Origin: Fen-330 sp050008465
GTDB lineage: Bacteria; Acidobacteriota; Terriglobia; Bryobacterales; Bryobacteraceae
Assembly (NCBI GenBank): GCA_050008465.1
Contig: JBEKMO010000004.1
Location: forward strand, 39,644 to 103,643
Direction of reading: 5' to 3'
DNA: 64,000 bases
Part shown: positions 62,664-64,000 of the stretch, in pieces
Numbering within the stretch: the stretch's first letter is position 1
Layout: every line of letters starts with the position of its first letter
Made by a program: the position numbers and the translations under genes
Notes under the pieces: generated by a model
What the model was told of the DNA's origin: nothing
Seen by the model: only the letters and a program-made list of their open reading frames with translations
Databases searched by the model: none

Positions 62664-63281
62664 TCAGGGCTGGGGCGGAGCGTCCGCCACCGGCAAGCTC
62701 GCCGGTTTGGCGCCGAAGAGGCGGTGCCGGAACGGCCTCGCCACGGCTCCGGGGAACAGCCGGAGCAGAAGACCCAGGTTTGGCCTCACGACGGACTTCA
62801 AAGAGTACAGCTCTGGGTGGACGATATCCAGGGGGCCGGGCCGGCCGACTTGTGAGAACTCCTGCGCGCGATCCTCGCGGACATAAAGCAGAATGTTCTG
62901 GCGATACCACGACTCGACCTCGGCGTCGTCCCAGAACTCAGCGCGGAGGCGGCCGACCGCCCGAAAGCCACGTTCCGCAAAGATGCGGGCCCAATAGCTG
63001 AACCATTGCTCGTTAATGTGGCCGACGCCTCCCTGGCCCCGAATCGCGGCCGAGAACAGGACAACCGGTGTCAAGCCGGTCAAATCGTCCACGAACGAAG
63101 GAGCGCGGCCGGGCGAGAGATGCTCCGCCACCGCCATCGAAATGGCGAGGTCGAAGGTCCGTTCCAGTCGGACGGGGCTTTCCAGATCCCAGTGTAGAAA
63201 CGAACTGGCAGCGATCTCCAGCCGGGACCTGCCTACGTGAGCTCCGTCAATTCCGAGGACGTCCGTGACACCATGCGCCAA
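62664..63281 (-). CDS. N-terminally truncated methyltransferase (possible pseudogene)
   Basis: 205 residues from TTG 63281, right after an in-frame stop. The reading begins LAHGVTDVLGIDGAHVGRSRLEIA and continues with FDLAISMAVAEHLSPGRAPSFVDDL, GVGHINEQWFSYWARIFAERGF and YRQNILLYVRE, a SAM methyltransferase whose motif I (GCGXG) is missing. A GVGAF-like remnant of motif I is in another frame just upstream (63288-63310), so a deletion plus frameshift is likely. It may be non-functional. Confidence 0.55.
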   Translation of the reverse strand: MAHGVTDVLGIDGAHVGRSRLEIAASSFLHWDLESPVRLERTFDLAISMAVAEHLSPGRAPSFVDDLTGLTPVVLFSAAIRGQGGVGHINEQWFSYWARIFAERGFRAVGRLRAEFWDDAEVESWYRQNILLYVREDRAQEFSQVGRPGPLDIVHPELYSLKSVVRPNLGLLLRLFPGAVARPFRHRLFGAKPASLPVADAPPQP

Positions 63282-63485
63282 ACGCGCCTACCCCCGCAAT
63301 GAGGAACAAACCTCCAAGATGCACCGCCAGTACCGCGTTCCGCATGTCTCGCGCCCTCTCGTGTCTTTAGACTCCGGAGAACCCCGCAAGTTCCCGCGAG
63401 CCAGCGGTCGAACGCGCCGTTCGCGCCCGGCACGCTGTCCTCATCCGCGCACGGGCCGTGGCGCGGATGCTATCATAGCCGGATT

Positions 63486-64000
63486 ATGCAGCAGGTGAAC
63501 GTAGGTATCGTCGGCCTGGGCAACATCGGCACCGGCACGATGACCATCCTGGCCGAGAACGCGGAGCAGATCGAGCTCAAACTGGGATTCCCGTTGCGGG
63601 TGACGGCCGTTTGCGACCTTTTGATCGATGCCAAGACGATTCCGGAGGCGCTCGGTCCGGTGTTCAAGACCGGCGACTGGCGTCAGCTAGTCGCTCGCCC
63701 CGACGTGGACATCGTGGTGGAACTGGTGGGCGGCACCACGGTCGCCGCCGAGATTATCGACGCGGCAATCTCCCAGAAGAAGTCGGTGGTGACGGCCAAT
63801 AAAGAGCTGATGGGCCTCGCTGGCGCCGAGATCTGGGAGCGCGCGTTCGCCGCCGGAACCAACATCGCCATGGAGGCGAGCGTGGCCGGCGGGATTCCCA
63901 TCCACGCCGTGCTGCGCGAGGGGATCTCCGGCGACCGCGTGGTGGCGCTCTACGGCATCCTCAACGGCACCAGCAACTACATCCTCACCGAAATGGAGAA
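63486..64000 (+). CDS. hom: Homoserine dehydrogenase, N-terminal part (runs off the window)
   Basis: 171 residues are visible from ATG 63486. VNVGIVGLGNIGTGTMTIL is the NADP-binding motif, followed by VAARPDVDIVVELVGGTT-like text (LVARPDVDIVVELVGGTT), VVTANKELMGLAGAEIWERA and ASVAGGIPIHAVLREGISGD, and YGILNGTSNYILTEME, the dehydrogenase signature. It reduces aspartate semialdehyde to homoserine for methionine and threonine. A TATCAT-type -10 lies 10-20 bases before the start. The gene continues beyond 64000. Confidence 0.93.
   Translation, partial: MQQVNVGIVGLGNIGTGTMTILAENAEQIELKLGFPLRVTAVCDLLIDAKTIPEALGPVFKTGDWRQLVARPDVDIVVELVGGTTVAAEIIDAAISQKKSVVTANKELMGLAGAEIWERAFAAGTNIAMEASVAGGIPIHAVLREGISGDRVVALYGILNGTSNYILTEME

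Noticed and set aside
62503..62910. Minus-strand frame overlapping the FkbM start and the truncated methyltransferase
   Set aside because: Proline- and arginine-rich shadow with no domain and no ribosome site.

Overview
The window is high-GC bacterial DNA of a kind best matched by an Acidobacteriota soil bacterium (Solibacter/Bryobacter-like). That placement is an inference from gene content: Tat-exported plant-polysaccharide hydrolases (GH28, GH127) with GH31 and ThuA proteins, squalene-hopene cyclase, bacillithiol synthase BshC, a sigma-E-like ECF factor beside an M1 peptidase, and dispersed triple-hairpin intergenic repeats. No rRNA, tRNA, CRISPR array, transposase or phage gene was seen.

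Layout. 1-1.5 kb: two GH28 pectinase-type genes, the first cut by the window edge. 1.7-10.3 kb: threonine aldolase-hemW, divergent bshC, then gltX-glnS-carbamoyltransferase with overlapping ends. 10.3-14.4 kb: squalene-hopene cyclase coupled to a membrane protein with a spermidine-synthase-like domain. 14.4-20.1 kb: rsmA, anti-sigma, ECF sigma (with a strong sigma-E-type promoter), M1 aminopeptidase and a secreted DUF4412-like protein. 20.4-27 kb: an operon with a PHP phosphatase, a cysteine-rich PAS histidine kinase and two tandem CpaE/TadZ-like ATPases; a partial copy of the downstream HEAT/vWA gene lies between the ATPases, recording a tandem duplication. 27.2-42.4 kb: housekeeping and carbohydrate genes (recX, Mut7-C RNase, FAH, M16 peptidase, rlmN, ThuA, GH31, SDR, infA, wecB, Gfo/Idh, GH127) and an unusual ClpB-type AAA+ protein fused to a response-regulator receiver.

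42.5-56.7 kb is the centrepiece: a complete gas vesicle (gvp) cluster. On the minus strand, in transcription order, lie a Cdc48-type double AAA+ ATPase, an NtrB-like sensor kinase, an NtrC-like sigma-54 activator, gvpA, a coiled-coil/winged-helix protein, gvpN, a small coiled-coil protein, an AbrB-like mini-regulator, gvpF/L, gvpG, gvpO, a tandem ArsA/Get3-type ATPase, a gvpM/S-like gene, gvpK and gvpJ. Divergently on the plus strand are a GvpH-like Hsp20, a second gvpF/L and a gene of unknown family, all overlapping. A near-consensus sigma-54 promoter sits about 32 bases upstream of the gvpA start, a second candidate precedes the coiled-coil gene, and a 10-bp hairpin follows gvpA. This points to signal-dependent, sigma-54-driven flotation or buoyancy genes with ATP-driven protein-handling machines (Cdc48, Get3-like, GvpN, Hsp20) in the same cluster.

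56.7-63.3 kb is a surface-glycan cluster (GT2, two GT4, WecG/TagA, three methyltransferases, one truncated). The window ends inside homoserine dehydrogenase, read from its start to the right edge.
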